DNA of 64,000 bases, from NCBI RefSeq assembly GCF_033878955.1, contig NZ_CP138858.1, forward strand, positions 1,116,001 to 1,180,000. Reading direction: 5' to 3'. This DNA is from Coraliomargarita algicola. GTDB taxonomy: Bacteria; Verrucomicrobiota; Verrucomicrobiia; Opitutales; Coraliomargaritaceae. Shown in pieces: positions 35,648 through 44,977 of the stretch. Position 1 is the first letter of the stretch, and the number at the start of each line of letters is the position of its first letter. The notes under the pieces are model-generated. The model searched no databases, had not been told where the DNA came from, and saw only the letters and a program-made list of their open reading frames with translations. Both the position numbers and the translations under genes were made by a program.

Positions 35648-37834
35648 ATGCGTGCCAGCATACGGACGCTTATAATCTCAATCTCGCTGCTTCAAATGAT
35701 TAGCTCTCAAATTCTGAACGGTCTGCAAGTCGACCGTGTGACCACTCAATCCGGCAAAACCGAATTGCACCTCTGCCCCACGGCTCTCGCCAACAAACGT
35801 ATCACACAACGCACGGCAATTACAGCTCGACCAGAATGTAAGAAAGTGACTCCGACCACATCTGTGCCCGATAGCATGGTTCAATTGAAACTAGAGGACG
35901 ACACTGGATCCGGCGGCTTCATCGCGGGCATGACGATGCAAAACAGCAGCAGTATCAATCACCTCAAGCTAGCTGAAGCACCCGCAGGTGAGGAGTCTAA
36001 GATGATCACTATTTTCCAAGACGAGCGCCATCAATTGCAGATAGAGCAACACTTGGAGGCCACCGCCGTCGACGGCACCCTGCGCACTTGGACTACGATC
36101 ACTAACAATGGCGATCAAGCGGTCTCCTTGGAGTTTATAACTAGTTTCGTACTCTCAGGCATCACACCTTTCTCGCACGATGATGCCCCCGGACGCTTAA
36201 AGGTTCACCGTTTCCGATCATGGTGGAGCAACGAAGGACGCCTGTATAGTGAGTCCCTGGAAGACTTGCACCTCGAACGCAGTTGGGGCGGCTTTAACAT
36301 TGTCTCCGAACGCTTCGGGCAAGTCGGCACCATGCCCGTGCGTAAGTTTTTCCCCTTCATCGCGATTGAAGACAGCGCAACAGGTGTATTCTGGGGAGCT
36401 CAGTTGGCACATGCCGGCTCCTGGCAAATGGAAGTGACTCGGCGTGGCGACAATGTCTCCATCTCCGGTGGCCTCGCAGATTACGAATTCGGCCATTGGA
36501 AAAAAGCGCTGGCTCCGGGCGAAACATTAACCACCCCCGTGGCTCACCTCGCCTGTGTGCAGGGTGAACTGAGCGATCTGACTGGAAAACTCGTCAAACT
36601 GCAAGAGTCGCAACTTCAAAACTTACCGGAGTCCGAAGAATCCTTGCCTGTCATGTTTAATGAATGGTGCACCAACTGGGGCTCTCCTAGTCACGAAAAG
36701 ACGATGGCACTGGCCAAACGTCTGCTGGGCACTGGCATCCGCTACCTTGTCATCGACGACGGTTGGGCAAAGCGCCCCCCCGAAGCCACCATGCAATCAA
36801 ATGGCGACTGGCAGGTCGACACAGAGAAATTCCCGCAAGGAATCGGTGCGGTTTGTAAAGAGCTACGTGAGCTAGGCTACATTCCAGGCATCTGGTTTGA
36901 ATTTGAAGTCTGTAATCCTGGCTCCGAAGCATGGAAGCAATCAGAGCATCACCTTCACCGCAATGGTAAGCCACTGCAAGTCGGCAGTCGTCGCTTCTGG
37001 AATTTAAACGATCCTTGGGTGCAGGACTATCTAGGCGAAAAGCTGATCCATTTCCTCAATGACAATCAGCTCGGCTACCTAAAGGTTGACTATAACGATA
37101 CCATCGGCCTCGGTTGTGACCACCCGGATTCTCTGGGCGAAGGGCTGCGCCAACAAGTCAACGGCATCCACTCCACCTTCAAACGTATCCGCGAATCGGT
37201 TACAGACCTTGTCATCGAAAACTGCTCCTCCGGCGGACACCGACTCGAACCTTCAATGATCGGGCTCACCTCAATGAGCTCGTTCTCCGACGCGCACGAG
37301 TCTTGGAACATTCCCATTATCGCCCGCCAGTTGCATTACCTGATGCCGCCACGTCAATCACAGATCTGGGCGGTGCTCTATCCCGACGATAGCGAAGAGC
37401 GCTTTTACTATTCACTCACTTCAACACTCTATGGCCGCATGTGCCTATCCGGACCGGTTCACGATCTAAGTGACCAGCAAATGGCCATCGTTAAAGATGC
37501 GGTTAGCTTCTACCAGCAAGCCGCTTCCATTATCAAGAACGGGCATAGTCGTTTCTTCGGGCCTGGTGCCCACAACTGGAATCATCCCACTGCCTGGCAA
37601 GGCCTCTGGCGTGAAAGCGACGACGGCAGCGAAGCTCTGCTACTAATTCATACCTTCGCAGGCCTAGCGAGTGAAGAGCTAGTCATTGAACTGCCAAATA
37701 GCGACTGTCGTCATCTCAGCCGCAGTCTAATCGACAGTACCACCCCAGCACCGCAATTGAACGGCCACACCTTGACGCTCCCCAAGGGAGCCGACTTCCG
37801 AGGCTACGCTTTTCTACTCAAAAAAACGCGTTAA
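35648..37834 (+). CDS. alpha-galactosidase, GH36 family
   Basis: 728 residues. N-terminal beta-sandwich (about 30-330), then the TIM barrel with YLVIDDGWAKR, GIWFEFEVCN, nucleophile Asp481 in LKVDYND, CSSGGHRLEP, and acid/base Asp548 in SSFSDAHES; a C-terminal beta domain ends the protein. A hydrophobic N-terminus (ASIRTLIISISLLQMISS) could be a signal peptide, but it is not typical. GH36 enzymes remove alpha-galactose from oligosaccharides; some act on other alpha-glycosides. Its stop shares TTAA (37831-37834) with the convergent flavoprotein. Confidence 0.9.
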   Translation: MRASIRTLIISISLLQMISSQILNGLQVDRVTTQSGKTELHLCPTALANKRITQRTAITARPECKKVTPTTSVPDSMVQLKLEDDTGSGGFIAGMTMQNSSSINHLKLAEAPAGEESKMITIFQDERHQLQIEQHLEATAVDGTLRTWTTITNNGDQAVSLEFITSFVLSGITPFSHDDAPGRLKVHRFRSWWSNEGRLYSESLEDLHLERSWGGFNIVSERFGQVGTMPVRKFFPFIAIEDSATGVFWGAQLAHAGSWQMEVTRRGDNVSISGGLADYEFGHWKKALAPGETLTTPVAHLACVQGELSDLTGKLVKLQESQLQNLPESEESLPVMFNEWCTNWGSPSHEKTMALAKRLLGTGIRYLVIDDGWAKRPPEATMQSNGDWQVDTEKFPQGIGAVCKELRELGYIPGIWFEFEVCNPGSEAWKQSEHHLHRNGKPLQVGSRRFWNLNDPWVQDYLGEKLIHFLNDNQLGYLKVDYNDTIGLGCDHPDSLGEGLRQQVNGIHSTFKRIRESVTDLVIENCSSGGHRLEPSMIGLTSMSSFSDAHESWNIPIIARQLHYLMPPRQSQIWAVLYPDDSEERFYYSLTSTLYGRMCLSGPVHDLSDQQMAIVKDAVSFYQQAASIIKNGHSRFFGPGAHNWNHPTAWQGLWRESDDGSEALLLIHTFAGLASEELVIELPNSDCRHLSRSLIDSTTPAPQLNGHTLTLPKGADFRGYAFLLKKTR

Positions 37835-39930
37835 CCTTCCTTGATCAAGTATGGGCCCCAACCTTTCTCGAAGAACTCACGCTTCACTTCAGGCTTGAGA
37901 TCGACAGGCAGAGCGTGCACCGAAATACCATCGCCCTCACGGCTGACAATCAACTTCTCCTCACGATCTTTGGCCTGTTCCTCCACGAAGCGGAAGCGAG
38001 TCAAATCTTCGTGACTGGCATCAGGGCAGCGTGTTCCGTCGCTGGCGCAGATCGCACGCGCACCACGGCTACCACCGCCATTTTGGATATAGTAATCCAG
38101 CGCAGTCAACACCGCTTCGGAAACCCAGACCATATGACGCCAGCGAAAAGCTTGCCCCACCAAACTCGCTGAACTGACTTTAAGGCCATTGGCCTCCGCG
38201 TCCCTCCGTAGCTGCTGTGCCTCGGACAGCGCGGCTGCTACCTCTTCCTGCGTGCAGATAATACCCGCCGAATCACTCATCCGGGCTTGGACCTCTGTCT
38301 TCACGTCTTTAGGCGTACGGCCACCATCATTCGTCACAAAGGCGCTCGCATCCTGGAGTGTCTGTTGAATCTGCTGCGTGATACAATCCTGATCCGGAGC
38401 AAACGCTCCCTTATGTAAACGTGAACGTTTGATCGCCACAGCCACACGCTTACCAAAGACCTGGCCGGAGTTGAGCGCCGCCCCGCCGGGGCGTGTCACA
38501 CCATGGCTGCCAGCGGCTTCACCGATGGCATAGCAGCCTTGCAAGCTGGTTTGTCCCCAGTCATTGATCAAGATGCCTCCATTCATGTGCTGGTTATTCA
38601 TCGCGAATTCCAAAGGCTCCTGACACAGATCAGTTCCGTGCATTCGATAGAGCTCAATCGCAAGCGGATTCATACGACGAAGACGATCGATCGGCAGATC
38701 ATAAAGCGCTTCGTTATTTTCGAGATAAGCCCGCACGTCTGGATCGAGATCGTCTAAACTGAAGCACTCCCCCTCATTTACTGGCTCCGGGTTTCGTAGA
38801 AAATCAAGGTACACCTTACGTCCAGCCTGACATTCCAAGAATACAGCCAAGTCGAACAAGCTAGAACCATAATCCAGCATCCGAGTGGAGTGGAAAGGCC
38901 ATTGATAGCCCTTGCGGAAAGTATTCGAAACCATCTCACGCGTGCTCCGATAATAACGCTTCAAAAAGTTGATTTCATTTCCATCCGCATCAACCGAGTA
39001 TACCCGGGGCATCACTTGCACATAAGTGCCCGATAAATTCCATGGAAAAGTCGTACGTGGAGTTCCAATACCGAACTGACTTTCCGTGACATTACACAAC
39101 TCAATCCCCGCCTCCAAAGCGAGGCCCAAGCCGCCATGACAATGATGCGGATATACACTATCACGATACAGCTCTCCGGGTCCCCCTGTTGCGATAATCA
39201 AATCCTCACATTGAATAAAAATCAGTCCGTAGGCATTACGTGATTCTTCACGGTGTAAGGCCACTACACCACATACGCGTTCCTCACCATCAACGCTCTC
39301 TTTGACAATGCGGATGCCGCTGGTGCTAGGCAAAATGCGCACACCGAGTGTCAAAGCTTCTTCAAAGAGCACCTTAACCATCAGCTTCGAAGTGCGCGGC
39401 CCACAGCTAGTGGCACGTCCTGCTTCATCATGATCGGTTTGATAACGCAAGATCGCACCTTGATCATCGTGCGGCAATGGTAAGCCCATAAACTGCAAAC
39501 CGCCCACAGCATCATTCGAACCCACAGCCTCCACATAAGCGGTGGAAAAATCCATTGCCCCTCCTGCACAGAGACTTTGTGCATACTTAATAAAGTTATC
39601 GCCCTTATAATCCGTGCTGGCCGTATACAAAGTTTGCTTATCAGACCCCGAGCAAGCCGAGGTGCCCGCAAAGAGCCCGGTCCTGGCCACCAGCACATCC
39701 ACGCTGCGGCGGTGCAGCTCTACCGTCGCTCGCATGCCCGCAGCACCGCTACCAAGCACCAAAGCTTCACAGCGATACACCGGTATAGATAGCCCGTCGA
39801 TATCCAAGCATGTATCCGAAGCATCAATACCGCGCACGGCTGGCATATCCACCCGTGTCAAGCGGTCTAAAATTTCTTGTGGAATAGAGGCAATCCCATT
39901 AGAGGCAGGAGTTTCAATATCAGTAGTCAT
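37831..39930 (-). CDS. FAD-binding dehydrogenase, fumarate reductase/succinate dehydrogenase flavoprotein-like
   Basis: 699 residues. FAD-binding ALVLGSGAAGMRATVEL begins near residue 55; GTSACSGSDKQTL, LIIATGGPGELY, and the closing motif AIGEAAGSHGVTRPGGAALNSGQVFGKRVA (in parts) fit the fumarate-reductase/aspartate-oxidase flavoprotein superfamily. The C-terminal domain (about 560-699) is helical, with cysteines in ICASDGTRCPDAS. No iron-sulfur or membrane-anchor subunit gene is adjacent, so it is not an ordinary respiratory complex. It is 65 nt upstream of nothing but the 2-hydroxyacid dehydrogenase (39996-41012), same strand, so the two are probably co-transcribed. Substrate unknown. Confidence 0.82.
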   Translation of the reverse strand: MTTDIETPASNGIASIPQEILDRLTRVDMPAVRGIDASDTCLDIDGLSIPVYRCEALVLGSGAAGMRATVELHRRSVDVLVARTGLFAGTSACSGSDKQTLYTASTDYKGDNFIKYAQSLCAGGAMDFSTAYVEAVGSNDAVGGLQFMGLPLPHDDQGAILRYQTDHDEAGRATSCGPRTSKLMVKVLFEEALTLGVRILPSTSGIRIVKESVDGEERVCGVVALHREESRNAYGLIFIQCEDLIIATGGPGELYRDSVYPHHCHGGLGLALEAGIELCNVTESQFGIGTPRTTFPWNLSGTYVQVMPRVYSVDADGNEINFLKRYYRSTREMVSNTFRKGYQWPFHSTRMLDYGSSLFDLAVFLECQAGRKVYLDFLRNPEPVNEGECFSLDDLDPDVRAYLENNEALYDLPIDRLRRMNPLAIELYRMHGTDLCQEPLEFAMNNQHMNGGILINDWGQTSLQGCYAIGEAAGSHGVTRPGGAALNSGQVFGKRVAVAIKRSRLHKGAFAPDQDCITQQIQQTLQDASAFVTNDGGRTPKDVKTEVQARMSDSAGIICTQEEVAAALSEAQQLRRDAEANGLKVSSASLVGQAFRWRHMVWVSEAVLTALDYYIQNGGGSRGARAICASDGTRCPDASHEDLTRFRFVEEQAKDREEKLIVSREGDGISVHALPVDLKPEVKREFFEKGWGPYLIKEG

Positions 39931-39995
39931 TATAGATTTTTTAAGGCAACCGCCTTTGTCTTTTTTAAAACGAAACGTACGACACAGCGAAGCCC

Positions 39996-41012
39996 TTAGG
40001 CCAAACGCTCTGCACTTTCGCGAGTGAGTTGAGTCACCTGCGCTTCACCATTCAAATAGCGACGGCACTCTTCCACCGCCAAAGCCCCCATACGATGACA
40101 TTCATGCCCTTGAGAGCCAGCAACGTGTGGCGTGATAAATACATTCGGAAGCGCCGTAAGCGGATTAGTATGATAGGTCTTCTCATCTTGTAATAAGTCC
40201 AATACGGCAAAGATATCAGGACGTGCTTGCAACACCTCCAGCATGCCAGCCTCATCCACGATGGCTCCACGCGAGGTATTGATAAATGTGCCGCGATCTG
40301 GCAACGAACCTAACATCGCTCCAGTAACCAAATTTTCGGTTTGAGGTAACCAGGGCGCATGCAAACTCACAACATCACACATCGGAAACAAATCTTCCAA
40401 ACGATCAACACGCGTCACTTGTAAAGATTCAAACAAACTCTCGTCCGCGTAGGGATCATAAGCAAACACATCTAGATCAAGGTTAGTTAGACGTTCGCAA
40501 ACCAACTGCCCAATCGCCCCCAACGAAATTACACCGACCTTTGACCCATGATAAACACCATGTACTTGACGCGTATAATCAGGCGCCAATCCCTCCTTTA
40601 GGCGTTGGCAACGCGTCCATGCCCGTTTCAACGCAAAGATAACGGAAGCCATCGTATAATCAGCGACAGGCACCGCATTCGCTTTATACGCACTCGTGAG
40701 GGTGATATCACGCTCCCAAAAAGCATCTGTCACAAAGCTGCGCACACTGCCCGCGCCATAAAAAAACGCTTTCAATTTGGGGAGCGCACTGAGGAATACT
40801 TCGTCCAAAATCGGTGCGCCCCAACCAGAAAAGATAATCTCAACATCAGAAAACCGCTCCGGATCAGATACAATATCCTCAGCGCTATATATCTGACCGT
40901 CATTATCAGTCAACTCTGCAACCTTAGCCAATGCATCTGCATTATAAATAGCCCTAAAGCTACTCTCCGGAATCAAGAAAAGAGAACGGGGTTTATTCGA
41001 TGTAAGTGCCAT
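39996..41012 (-). CDS. D-isomer-specific 2-hydroxyacid dehydrogenase
   Basis: 338 residues. NAD-binding motif VGVISLGAIGQLVCERL (about 160), INTSRGAIVDEAGML with catalytic Arg, and ITPHVAGSQGHECHRMG with catalytic His. The N-terminal substrate domain is about 1-115. It oxidises or reduces a D-2-hydroxyacid with NAD(H), in the cytoplasm. It heads the two-gene minus-strand unit with the flavoprotein and is divergent from the HTH-cupin regulator, with repeated sites between them. Confidence 0.88.
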   Translation of the reverse strand: MALTSNKPRSLFLIPESSFRAIYNADALAKVAELTDNDGQIYSAEDIVSDPERFSDVEIIFSGWGAPILDEVFLSALPKLKAFFYGAGSVRSFVTDAFWERDITLTSAYKANAVPVADYTMASVIFALKRAWTRCQRLKEGLAPDYTRQVHGVYHGSKVGVISLGAIGQLVCERLTNLDLDVFAYDPYADESLFESLQVTRVDRLEDLFPMCDVVSLHAPWLPQTENLVTGAMLGSLPDRGTFINTSRGAIVDEAGMLEVLQARPDIFAVLDLLQDEKTYHTNPLTALPNVFITPHVAGSQGHECHRMGALAVEECRRYLNGEAQVTQLTRESAERLA

Positions 41013-41042
41013 AATAATCAGAAATAACTTAAAGTAACAAAA

Positions 41043-41127
41043 TAAAGCAATAGTAGTCGCAATACATAAAGCGCAATATTTAATTCATAAGATAAAAAAG
41101 TTGACATATTTTATCACTAAAGCAATA
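41043..41127. promoter_or_regulatory. three direct TAAAGC-type repeats in the divergent promoter region
   Basis: TAAAGCAATA occurs at 41043-41052 and 41118-41127 and as TAAAGCGCAATA at 41067-41078, all in the AT-rich space between the 2-hydroxyacid dehydrogenase and the HTH-cupin gene. A TTGACA box is at 41101-41106. They are candidate binding sites of the HTH-cupin protein. Confidence 0.4.
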
Positions 41128-41138
41128 AAAAATCACAA

Positions 41139-41675
41139 ATGAACCCCAACGAACTCACTTTAGATTTCTCAGTGGTACGCGATTTACGCAAACGCGCGGG
41201 CATGACATTAGACGATGTCTCCCAAAAATCAGGCGTTTCAATCGCTGGACTCTCCAAGCTGGAAAGAAACCAAAACATGATCGAGTTAGACACGCTCTAT
41301 CGTCTCGCTCGAGTATTTGGACTCTCCGCCACCGATTTACTCAATCTCGCCGAATCTTGCTCCGCACACTGCAAAACAGCCGAACAATACACATCAGGCC
41401 CCTTCAATTTTGAAAAAGTAAGCTTCAAGGGGATCGACTGCTTTCAAGCCACTGCGAAACGCGGCGGCAATCTCTCCAAGCCTGAAGCGCATGGCGATGA
41501 ATTTGAAATCTGCTGGCTACGCAGTGGTCGCATACGCATCACCTTACCACGCGAGACACATGAACTCTCCCCGGGACAAGCGCTCAAGTTCGACGCAGCC
41601 CTAGCTCACAGCTATGAGATCCTCGAAGACAGCGAGGTCACCATCATACACTTGGAAAAGACACACCGTTTTTAA
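41139..41675 (+). CDS. XRE-type HTH regulator with C-terminal cupin domain
   Basis: 178 residues. HTH (about 13-65): VVRDLRKRAGMTLDDVSQKS, then IAGLSKLERNQN and LYRLARVFGLSATDLL. The C-terminal half (about 100-178) is a cupin with HGDEFEICWLRSGRIRITLP and LSPGQALKFDAALAHSYEI. Such HTH-cupin proteins usually sense a small metabolite and regulate neighbouring catabolic genes. It is 2 nt upstream of the isomerase gene, so they are co-transcribed. Confidence 0.88.
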   Translation: MNPNELTLDFSVVRDLRKRAGMTLDDVSQKSGVSIAGLSKLERNQNMIELDTLYRLARVFGLSATDLLNLAESCSAHCKTAEQYTSGPFNFEKVSFKGIDCFQATAKRGGNLSKPEAHGDEFEICWLRSGRIRITLPRETHELSPGQALKFDAALAHSYEILEDSEVTIIHLEKTHRF

Positions 41676-41677
41676 TC

Positions 41678-42439
41678 ATGCTCTATTCTGGACTTTGCTC
41701 TATCAGCTTCCGCCAACTATCCATCGATGCATTGATCGACCTCTGCGTCAAAGCCAAGATCGACGGGATCGAATGGGGCGGCGACGTACATGTGCCACCG
41801 GGCGACATCGAACTCGCTCAATCCGTTAGAACCAAAACCGAAGCGGCGGGGCTCAAACTATGCTCCTATGGCTCCTACTATCGCTGCGATACTGAATCTG
41901 GTTCGTTTAGTGATGTCTTAGATACCGCCGACGCACTGGGCACACCAGTCATCCGAGTGTGGGCAGGGCCTAAGGCTTCCGCCGATGCCAGCCCCGATGA
42001 CCGCGAAGAAGTGGCCGAACATTTGCGTCGCGCCGTGATCGCGGCACGCGAGATGAATATAACCATCGCGCTGGAATACCACGGAGGCACACTCACGGAC
42101 ACACAGGCCTCCGCACACCAGCTCTTAGACGAGGTCAACTTGCCGGATCTAAAACTCTACTGGCAACCACGCGCGGGCGGCAAATTTGCCGAGGACTTAC
42201 TGGAACTTCAAGCGGCCCTCCCTCATCTCTCACACGTTCACTGCTTCCACTGGGGCCCCGCGGGTTGGCAAGATCGACGTGCCCTACTCGACGGCACCAA
42301 AGAATGGCAAGCCTACTTAGCGCCCATTCGACAGCTCGAAGAGGATCGCTACGTCATTCTGGAATTCGCCAAAGACGACTCCACCGAACAATTCTTAGAA
42401 GATGCCCAAGTGCTTCGTAGCCTATTAAATAATAACTAA
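41678..42439 (+). CDS. sugar phosphate isomerase/epimerase (xylose-isomerase-like TIM barrel)
   Basis: 253 residues. TIM-barrel features of the AP-endonuclease-2 superfamily: DGIEWGGDVHVPPGD (strand 2), RVWAGPKAS, ALEYHGGTLTDT (metal-binding Glu), LKLYWQPRAGG, HVHCFHWGP and VILEFAKDD. It likely isomerises or epimerises a sugar, keto-sugar or inosose. It lies 2 nt after the HTH-cupin gene and 24 nt before a second family member. Confidence 0.85.
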   Translation: MLYSGLCSISFRQLSIDALIDLCVKAKIDGIEWGGDVHVPPGDIELAQSVRTKTEAAGLKLCSYGSYYRCDTESGSFSDVLDTADALGTPVIRVWAGPKASADASPDDREEVAEHLRRAVIAAREMNITIALEYHGGTLTDTQASAHQLLDEVNLPDLKLYWQPRAGGKFAEDLLELQAALPHLSHVHCFHWGPAGWQDRRALLDGTKEWQAYLAPIRQLEEDRYVILEFAKDDSTEQFLEDAQVLRSLLNNN

Positions 42440-42463
42440 AACACCTCATATTCTGTATCCCAT

Positions 42464-43279
42464 ATGAACGATTTATCACGTCTCGCCATTCATACCATGA
42501 CCACCAAGCCTTGGGACCTACCCACGGCTTGTGCTAAATATGCCGCTGCCGGCGTGCCGGGCGTGGGCCTCTGGCGTCAATGGCTGGATGGTCGCCCGCT
42601 GACAGAATCCAAAAAAATGCTGGACGACCATGGCCTTAAAGCAGTGTCGCTGGTACGTAGCGGATTCTATCCGTACTTAAACGCAAGCGAGAAGCAGGCC
42701 GCATTCGACGACAACATTAAAGCACTCGACGAGGCCGCCGCCGTCGGCGCCCCACAAGTCGTGCTCGTTTGCGGCGCGAAACCAGAGCTGAGCCTACCCG
42801 AAAACCGTCGCCACATCACCGAAGGCATCGCCTCACTAGTCGAGCACGCGAGCAAGGTCGGCGTCAAACTTTCGATCGAACCACTCCACCCCATGTATGC
42901 CGACTGTCGCAGCGCGGTGAATACAATCGGCCAGTGCAACGACATGCTCGACCAAATCGGTGATGAGTGGGTCGGCATCGCCGCCGATGTGTATCACATT
43001 TGGTGGGACCCCACGCTGGAACAAGAAGTCAAGCGCGCCGGCAAGCGTATCATCGGCTTTCATGTATGCGATTGGATGACACCCACTGCTGACATGCTCA
43101 ACGATCGCGGCCTCATGGGCGAGGGTTGTATCGACAACCGCGGCATCCGCCAACTGGTCGAAAGCGCCGCCGGCTTTGCCGACTGGATCGAAGTCGAAGT
43201 CTTCTCCACCCGCCACTGGGCCACCGATCAGGACGCATATTTAGCTAAAATCATCGAGGCTTACAAGCAACACGTGTAA
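42464..43279 (+). CDS. sugar phosphate isomerase/epimerase (second copy)
   Basis: 271 residues of the same superfamily as the preceding gene but not a close duplicate. AAAGVPGVGLWRQWLDG, VLVCGAKPELS, KLSIEPLHPMYADCR (metal Glu), GIAADVYHIWWDP, IGFHVCDWM and WIEVEVFS are the barrel motifs. It is probably a second isomerase or dehydratase step in the same pathway. A repeat array begins just after its stop (43289). Confidence 0.85.
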   Translation: MNDLSRLAIHTMTTKPWDLPTACAKYAAAGVPGVGLWRQWLDGRPLTESKKMLDDHGLKAVSLVRSGFYPYLNASEKQAAFDDNIKALDEAAAVGAPQVVLVCGAKPELSLPENRRHITEGIASLVEHASKVGVKLSIEPLHPMYADCRSAVNTIGQCNDMLDQIGDEWVGIAADVYHIWWDPTLEQEVKRAGKRIIGFHVCDWMTPTADMLNDRGLMGEGCIDNRGIRQLVESAAGFADWIEVEVFSTRHWATDQDAYLAKIIEAYKQHV

Positions 43280-43288
43280 GGCAAGAAT

Positions 43289-43325
43289 GCCAGTTTTCCC
43301 GTTACCAGTTAACTAGTTTTCAGTT
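43289..43325. repeat. GGTAACTGG-type repeat array, left arm
   Basis: CCAGTTTTCCCGTTACCAGT and the following TAACTAGTTTTCAGTT are the complement of units like those at 43747-43805. The two arrays flank the four-helix-bundle gene in inverted orientation. Confidence 0.5.
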
Positions 43326-43348
43326 CAAAGAAACAATCGCCTAAATCA

Positions 43349-43717
43349 ATGGCTACAATTGAACGATTCGAAGATATACAAGCTTGGCAGAAGGCTCGCG
43401 AAGTTGCTGCTGCGATCTACCAACTGTGCAAGACAGGCGAACTAGCCAAAGACTTTGGGTTACGTGATCAAATTCGACGATCTGCCGTTTCCGTGCAGTC
43501 CAACATCGCTGAAGGGTTCGGACGCGAAGGCAATAAAGAGTTCATCCGATTCCTAAGAATCGCCAAGGGCTCAAGCACCGAATTTAGATCACAACTCTAC
43601 AACCTCCTAGACGCGGATTACATCACTCAAATAAAATTCGAAGAACTTTATCAACAGTCAGTCGAGACCGAGAAACTGATTGGTGGATTCATCAATTACC
43701 TAGAAAAACACATTTAA
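43349..43717 (+). CDS. four-helix-bundle protein (23S rRNA intervening-sequence family)
   Basis: 122 residues, all helical, with the family motifs FEDIQAWQKAREV, FGLRDQIRRSAVSVQSNIAE and GFGREGNKEFIRFLRIAKGS. PF05635 proteins are found in 23S rRNA intervening sequences and as stand-alone genes across many bacteria; their role is unclear. The gene interrupts the catabolic cluster and is framed by inverted arrays of a GGTAAACTGG-like repeat, suggesting it arrived as a small insert. Confidence 0.88.
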   Translation: MATIERFEDIQAWQKAREVAAAIYQLCKTGELAKDFGLRDQIRRSAVSVQSNIAEGFGREGNKEFIRFLRIAKGSSTEFRSQLYNLLDADYITQIKFEELYQQSVETEKLIGGFINYLEKHI

Positions 43718-43746
43718 CTCAAAACTAACTATCCAACTCACGACAA

Positions 43747-43805
43747 CAACCGGTAAACCGACAACTGGAAAACCGACAACCGGTAAACTGGTAAACTGGT
43801 AAACT
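43747..43805. repeat. GGTAAACTGG-type repeat array, right arm
   Basis: Consecutive units AACCGGTAAACCGACAACTGG, split as AACCGGTAAA and CCGACAACTGG, then GAAAACCGACAACCGGTAAA and three copies of CTGGTAAA, run up to 12 nt before the next start codon. The left arm at 43289 carries the complementary motif. Confidence 0.55.
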
Positions 43806-43816
43806 AAAAAAAACCT

Positions 43817-44968
43817 ATGAAAACACATAAAATCGGCATCATCATGAACGGCGTCACAGGACGCATGGGCACTAACCAGCACTTGCTTCGCTCCATCGAC
43901 GCAATCATTAAACAAGGCGGCGTTAAGATCAGCCCCACTGAGTGCATCATGCCCGATCCTATTTTGGTCGGCCGCAACGAAACAAAGCTGAAGGCTCTGA
44001 TCGAGCAAACCAGTGTTGAAAAATACACCACAGACCTCGACAGCGTCATGACGGACCCTGCGTATCCGATCTACTTCGACGCGCAAACCACACTGCGCCG
44101 TTTCGCAGCCGTCAAAGCGGCCGCCGCTGCGGGTAAGCATGTGTATTGCGAAAAGCCCACCGCGATTAAGACCGAAGATGCGTACGAACTCTATAAGATC
44201 TGCCGCGATGCCGGTGTGAAAAATGGCGTGGTGCAAGACAAGCTCTGGTTGCCAGGCATGCAAAAGTTCCAACGCTTGGTGGAGAACGACTTCTTTGGCG
44301 AAATCCTTTCTGTGCGCGGTGAGTTTGGCTACTGGGTATTTGAAGGCCACACCATCCCAGCTCAGCGTCCTTCATGGAACTACCGTAAGGAAGATGGCGG
44401 CGGTATGATCGTCGACATGCTTTGCCACTGGCGCTACGTGATCGATAACCTCTTCGGCAAAGTGAAAAGCGTGTCCTGCCTCGCAGCCACCCACATCCCT
44501 GAGCGTATCGACGAAGAAGGCAAACCTTACAAGTGCACCGCCGATGACTCTGCCTACTCCACTTTCGAATTGGAAAACGGCGTTGTTTGCCACTTCAACT
44601 CCTCTTGGAACGTGCGCGTGCGCCGCGACGATTTGCTCACCATGCAAGTCGACGGCACCAAGGGCTCAGCCATCGTCGGCCTGCGCGATGTATGGACTCA
44701 GCACTACGGTAACACACCGCGCCCAATCTGGAATCCGGATGTGCCTCAACCAATCGACTTCATGGAAGGCTGGCAGAAGGTGCCGGAGCAAGAAAACTAC
44801 GATAACGCGTTCAAGATCCAATGGGAACTCTTCCTACGCCACGTCGTGCTGGACGAGCCTTTCCGCTGGGACCTACTCGAAGGTGCCAAGGGCGTGCAAC
44901 TGGCTGAGCTCGGCATCGAAAGCTCTGAGCAACGTAAGTGGATCGACCTGCCGGAACTAAAGGCCTAA
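43817..44968 (+). CDS. Gfo/Idh/MocA-family oxidoreductase
   Basis: 383 residues. The N-terminal Rossmann domain starts GIIMNGVTGRMG and contains AAAGKHVYCEKPTA with the conserved EKP lysine. The second domain carries GGGMIVDMLCHWRYVIDNLFG (two parts) including the catalytic His region. The family oxidises sugars, inositols or keto-sugars with NAD(P). In a cluster with two TIM-barrel isomerases and SDRs it may form 3-keto-sugar intermediates; that is inference. Confidence 0.88.
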   Translation: MKTHKIGIIMNGVTGRMGTNQHLLRSIDAIIKQGGVKISPTECIMPDPILVGRNETKLKALIEQTSVEKYTTDLDSVMTDPAYPIYFDAQTTLRRFAAVKAAAAAGKHVYCEKPTAIKTEDAYELYKICRDAGVKNGVVQDKLWLPGMQKFQRLVENDFFGEILSVRGEFGYWVFEGHTIPAQRPSWNYRKEDGGGMIVDMLCHWRYVIDNLFGKVKSVSCLAATHIPERIDEEGKPYKCTADDSAYSTFELENGVVCHFNSSWNVRVRRDDLLTMQVDGTKGSAIVGLRDVWTQHYGNTPRPIWNPDVPQPIDFMEGWQKVPEQENYDNAFKIQWELFLRHVVLDEPFRWDLLEGAKGVQLAELGIESSEQRKWIDLPELKA

Positions 44969-44977
44969 TCGCTTCGC

